A stretch of DNA of 64,000 nucleotides from Nitrosomonadales bacterium (GTDB lineage: Bacteria; Pseudomonadota; Gammaproteobacteria; Burkholderiales; Gallionellaceae), in contig JACQFX010000026.1 of NCBI GenBank assembly GCA_016199835.1, positions 124,001 to 188,000 of the forward strand, in the 5' to 3' direction. A program made the translations under genes and the position numbers. Under the pieces are notes generated by a model. It was not told where the DNA came from. It was given only the letters and a program-made list of their open reading frames with translations, and did not search any database. Below, piece by piece: positions 60,970 through 64,000 of the stretch (position 1 is its first letter; every line of letters begins with the position of its first letter).

Positions 60970-62769
60970 ATGCGCCCCTCTTCCGCTTCTCCCGTAACTG
61001 AATCCGACCTGCGCGGCGATTGGAAAACCGTGCGCACGCTGTTGCCTTATCTGCTGGAATTCAAGTGGCGTGTGGGTATCGCGCTGGCATTGCTGGTGCT
61101 GGCCAAGCTGGCCAATGTGGCGGTGCCGCTGGTGCTCAAGGAGATCGTGGATGCGATGGGCAAGCCGCAGGCGATGCTGACAATCCCGGTGTTCCTTATT
61201 GTCGGTTATGGCCTGCTGCGTTTGTTCAGTACGTTGTTCGGTGAGCTGCGCGACGCGGTGTTCGCCAAGGTCACGCAGCGCGCCATCCGCCGCGTAGCGC
61301 TGCGGGTGTTCGTCCACCTGCACAACCTGAGCCTGCGTTTCCATCTCGACCGTCAGACTGGCGGCGTATCGCGTGATATCGAGCGTGGCACGCGCGGCAT
61401 CAGCTTTTTGCTTACTTTCATCCTGTTCAACATTCTGCCGACCTTGTTCGAGATCGGTCTGGTCGCAGCCATCCTGCTGGTCAAATACAGCCCGTGGTTT
61501 GCCATCATCACTTTCATTACGCTGCTGGTCTACATCGGTTTCACGCTGTTCATCACCGAGTGGCGCATGGTGGTGCGGCGCAATATGAACGACCTGGATT
61601 CCAGGGCCAACACGCGCGCCATAGACAGTCTGCTGAATTATGAAACGGTGAAATATTTCGGTAACGAGCAATACGAGGCAAGGCGCTACGACGAGCATCT
61701 GGTGCAATGGGAAACGGCCGCCGTGCAGAACCAGACTTCGCTGGCCGCGCTGAATGCGGGGCAGAGCACCATCATCGCCATCGGCGTCACCGCGCTGATG
61801 TTGCTGGCTGCACAGCAGGTGCTGGACGGGCGCATGACGCTGGGCGACCTGGTGCTGGTCAACGTGTTCATGCTGCAACTCTACATGCCGCTGCATTTTC
61901 TCGGTTTCGTTTATCGCGAGATACGGAATTCGCTGGCGGATATGGAGCGCATGTTCCGCCTGCTCAATGAGAACCGCGAGATCGCGGATGCACCGGATGC
62001 GGAACCTTTGAATCTGGTGTGCGGCGAGGTGCGCTTCGAGGGCGTCGGCTTCGCTTATAATCCCGAGCGGCAGATATTGCGCGAGGTCGACTTCCATATT
62101 CCCGCCGGACATACCGTCGCCGTCGTGGGGGCGAGCGGGGCGGGCAAATCCACCCTGTCGAGATTATTGTTCCGTTTTTACGACGTGAGTGCGGGACGCA
62201 TCCTGATAGACGGCCAGGACATCCGCAGCTTGACGCAGGCCAGCCTGCGCGCGGCCATAGGCATCGTGCCACAGGATACCGTGCTGTTCAACGATACGAT
62301 CTATTACAACATCGCTTATGGCCATCCGGGTGTCGCGCGTGAAGAGGTGTTGCGCGCAGCGCAGTCGGCGCATATCCATGCTTTCATCGAATCGCTGCCG
62401 CAAGGCTACGACTCCATGGTGGGTGAGCGCGGGCTGAAGTTGTCCGGCGGCGAGAAGCAGCGCGTGGCGATCGCGCGCGCCATACTCAAGAATCCCGCCA
62501 TCCTGATTTTCGATGAGGCGACTTCAGCGCTGGACTCGAAATCGGAGAAAGCGATACAGGACGAACTGCGCCATATCGCGCGCAACCGTACCACGCTGGT
62601 TATCGCGCATCGTTTGTCCACGGTTGTGGATGCACAGCAGATACTGGTGATGGATCACGGAAGTATCGTCGAACGCGGCACGCACCGTGAACTGCTGGCG
62701 CAAAAAGGTGTCTATGCGCACATGTGGGCATTGCAACAACAGGAAGAGGGCGGCTTTGTTGCGTCTTGA
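60970..62769 (+). CDS. ABC exporter, Atm1/HMT1-like family
   Basis: 599 residues from ATG 60970 (MRPSSASPVTESDLRGDW); a GTG 27 bases earlier is possible. Six membrane helices in the N-terminal half (for example VGIALALLVLAKLANVAVPLVL) with NYETVKYFGNEQYE, a typical Atm1-type segment, then the ATPase: Walker A GASGAGKST, signature LSGGEKQRVAIARAIL, Walker B ILIFDEATSALD and the H-loop His in VIAHRLSTV. Family members export glutathione-based or heavy-metal conjugates. A short inverted repeat (CGAACGG/CCGTTCG, 60929-60952) precedes it and includes TATAAT. Confidence 0.93.
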   Translation: MRPSSASPVTESDLRGDWKTVRTLLPYLLEFKWRVGIALALLVLAKLANVAVPLVLKEIVDAMGKPQAMLTIPVFLIVGYGLLRLFSTLFGELRDAVFAKVTQRAIRRVALRVFVHLHNLSLRFHLDRQTGGVSRDIERGTRGISFLLTFILFNILPTLFEIGLVAAILLVKYSPWFAIITFITLLVYIGFTLFITEWRMVVRRNMNDLDSRANTRAIDSLLNYETVKYFGNEQYEARRYDEHLVQWETAAVQNQTSLAALNAGQSTIIAIGVTALMLLAAQQVLDGRMTLGDLVLVNVFMLQLYMPLHFLGFVYREIRNSLADMERMFRLLNENREIADAPDAEPLNLVCGEVRFEGVGFAYNPERQILREVDFHIPAGHTVAVVGASGAGKSTLSRLLFRFYDVSAGRILIDGQDIRSLTQASLRAAIGIVPQDTVLFNDTIYYNIAYGHPGVAREEVLRAAQSAHIHAFIESLPQGYDSMVGERGLKLSGGEKQRVAIARAILKNPAILIFDEATSALDSKSEKAIQDELRHIARNRTTLVIAHRLSTVVDAQQILVMDHGSIVERGTHRELLAQKGVYAHMWALQQQEEGGFVAS

Positions 62770-62823
62770 TTTATCCCGGTTTTGCGGTATCCTTCGCGCT
62801 ATCGACCAGTCGGCGGGATAAAT

Positions 62824-63714
62824 ATGCACAAAAAATTTCTGATATTGCTGCTGTTGTCTGTGCATGCGCTGGTGGCTCAGGCCGTATCCGGCGATGCGAT
62901 GACGCTGAAGCAGGATACCGAACTGGCCAGCACGGTGCTCAAGCGCACTTCCGCGCCCAAGCTGCGTTCATCCATCGCGCTGATCTACGATGAGCAGTCG
63001 CAGCGTCCCTTGTATACCAAGAATGCAGAAACCGTTGCCCCCATCGCCTCGATCAGCAAGCTGATGACTGCCATGGTAGTGCTGGATGCACAGTTGCCGC
63101 TGGATGAGGAAATCAGCATCAGCAAACTGGACATGGATACACTCAAGGGCACCCGTTCGCGCATGAATCCCGGCATTACACTGTCGCGTGGCGAATTGCT
63201 CAAGCTCGCATTGATGGCTTCCGAGAATCGTGCCGCCGCCGCGCTGGCGCGCACCTATCCGGGCGGCACCGAGGCCGCCGTGGCGAAAATGAACGCCAAG
63301 GCGCGCGAGCTGGGCATGAAGGATACGCATTTCCTTGATCCAACCGGTCTGAACAGCGGCAATGTTTCCACAGCGCAGGATCTGGTGAAGATGGTGCAGG
63401 CGGCGCGTGGATATGCTGCTATCCATGAGGCGACCACGTCTTCCTCGCATCTGGTGGAGCGAGCCGGACATCGTCCGTTGCGTTTCAATAATACCAATCC
63501 CCTGGTGAAGAGCGCCTCCTGGGATATCGGCGTGAGCAAAACCGGTTATATCAGCGAGGCGGGCCGTTGCCTGGTGATGCAGGTCAACATCAACCAGCGC
63601 CCGATGGTGATCGTGTTGCTTGATTCCTGGGGCAAGCGCACTCGCGTCGGCGATGCCAATCGCGTCAAGAAGTGGATAGAGGGCTCGCTGACTACTCGCG
63701 TGCGTCGTAGCTGA
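62824..63714 (+). CDS. pbpG: D-alanyl-D-alanine endopeptidase PbpG (PBP7)
   Basis: 296 residues from ATG 62824 with GCGGGATAA upstream. Signal peptide (FLILLLLSVHALVAQAVSG), SxxK motif SISK, SxN motif SEN (ALMASENRAAAALA) and KTG motif (VSKTGYISEAG). Length fits PBP7 (about 310), which lacks the C-terminal membrane anchor of PBP5. It cleaves cross-links between peptidoglycan strands in the periplasm. A terminator follows at 63742. Confidence 0.94.
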   Translation: MHKKFLILLLLSVHALVAQAVSGDAMTLKQDTELASTVLKRTSAPKLRSSIALIYDEQSQRPLYTKNAETVAPIASISKLMTAMVVLDAQLPLDEEISISKLDMDTLKGTRSRMNPGITLSRGELLKLALMASENRAAAALARTYPGGTEAAVAKMNAKARELGMKDTHFLDPTGLNSGNVSTAQDLVKMVQAARGYAAIHEATTSSSHLVERAGHRPLRFNNTNPLVKSASWDIGVSKTGYISEAGRCLVMQVNINQRPMVIVLLDSWGKRTRVGDANRVKKWIEGSLTTRVRRS

Positions 63715-63741
63715 TTCTTCTGCGGACTGGAGTCTTTCAAG

Positions 63742-63764
63742 AGGGGGCGCAAGCCCCCTTTTTT
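63742..63764 (+). terminator. Rho-independent terminator of pbpG
   Basis: GGGGGC, GCAA loop, GCCCCC then TTTTTT, 28 bases after the pbpG stop; probably serves only the plus strand. Confidence 0.93.
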
Positions 63765-63775
63765 GCGCCCGCGAA

Positions 63776-64000
63776 TCAGGCGCGATTTTCCCAGAGGCCG
63801 GTGAGCAGGCGTATGTGATCCGCTATGTCGCATCGTTTCGCCAGGTCAAAACCCTTGTGGCGCAGATCGTCCGGAAAAGGCTGGCGGATGATCCCCGCTG
63901 CTTCCGCAGGTGTGTCGAATACAAAGCCCGCATCACCTACCAGGCGCCTGATGTCCGGGCGGATATTTTGCACGCATACGCCGACTCCAGCAGCCTGCGC
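63776..64000 (-). CDS. C-terminal end of a possible glycosyltransferase (start outside window)
   Basis: The last 74 residues of a gene entering from the right edge on the minus strand, convergent with pbpG. Visible sequence: GVGVCVQNIRPDIRRLVGDA, then FVFDTPAEAAGIIRQPFPDD, a helical tail and LLTGLWENRA. The VGDAGFVFDTP pattern followed by helices resembles the C-terminal nucleotide-sugar-binding half of group 1 glycosyltransferases, but the stretch is too short to be sure. Confidence 0.4.
   Translation of the reverse strand, partial: AQAAGVGVCVQNIRPDIRRLVGDAGFVFDTPAEAAGIIRQPFPDDLRHKGFDLAKRCDIADHIRLLTGLWENRA

Overview
The window reads as chromosome of a Gram-negative betaproteobacterium. Gallionellaceae or a nearby Nitrosomonadales lineage is my guess, from gene content only. 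Supports for Betaproteobacteria are the blocks queA/tgt/yajC/secD/secF, clpS/clpA, fmdB/DUF502/aspS and nudJ/mnmA, TonB receptors, a RegB/RegA redox system, and many c-di-GMP and HDOD signalling proteins. Genes are dense on both strands. No stretch over about 300 bases lacks a feature. I see no rRNA, CRISPR array, prophage or classical insertion sequence.

Layout. (1) 1-10.2 kb, minus strand: the start of a DD-carboxypeptidase, two tandem HDOD proteins, a RegA/RegB-type redox two-component pair, a DUF342 protein, and a GGDEF/EAL protein coupled to a periplasmic substrate-binding protein. (2) 10.4-21.6 kb, plus strand: an apparently uncharacterised metabolic and transport locus. It encodes a ThDP enzyme, an SDR, two overlapping citrate-synthase-like proteins, a NodU/TobZ-type carbamoyltransferase lying between two paralogous TonB receptors, and a PCu(A)C copper chaperone. 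(3) 21.7-30.1 kb, minus strand: a response regulator, a decayed EAL relic, a response regulator with a degenerate EAL domain, and a 1917-residue hybrid kinase with HPt. (4) 30.3-35.5 kb: rhlE, DUF1415, srkA, mnmA, nudJ, a small Ala/Lys-rich exported protein and tRNA-Leu(CAA).

(5) 35.6-43.9 kb: queA, then an accessory pocket with REP elements, a REP-associated transposase (RAYT), the mqsRA toxin-antitoxin pair and a broken gene, then tgt-yajC-secD-secF and a DedA protein. (6) 44-50.6 kb: an HDOD-REC-GGDEF protein, a gluQ gene with two in-frame palindromic repeats, clpA, clpS, a cold-shock gene and rluE. (7) 50.7-58.7 kb: fmdB, DUF502 and aspS, then a second accessory pocket (DpnI-like endonuclease, DUF2442, secreted barnase-like RNase with barstar), then nudB, nadA, an N-terminally truncated EEP nuclease gene and clsB. 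(8) 58.8-64 kb: a CxxCH-bearing GGDEF/EAL protein, an Atm1/HMT1-like ABC exporter, pbpG, and the end of a possible glycosyltransferase.

Best leads: the ThDP/SDR/citrate-synthase-like/carbamoyltransferase/TonB/PCuAC locus, a candidate system for making and importing a carbamoylated metal-binding metabolite (inference); and two families of short palindromic repeats that have entered coding sequence, twice in frame in gluQ and once at the 3' end of queA, with a candidate mobilising RAYT gene in the same window.
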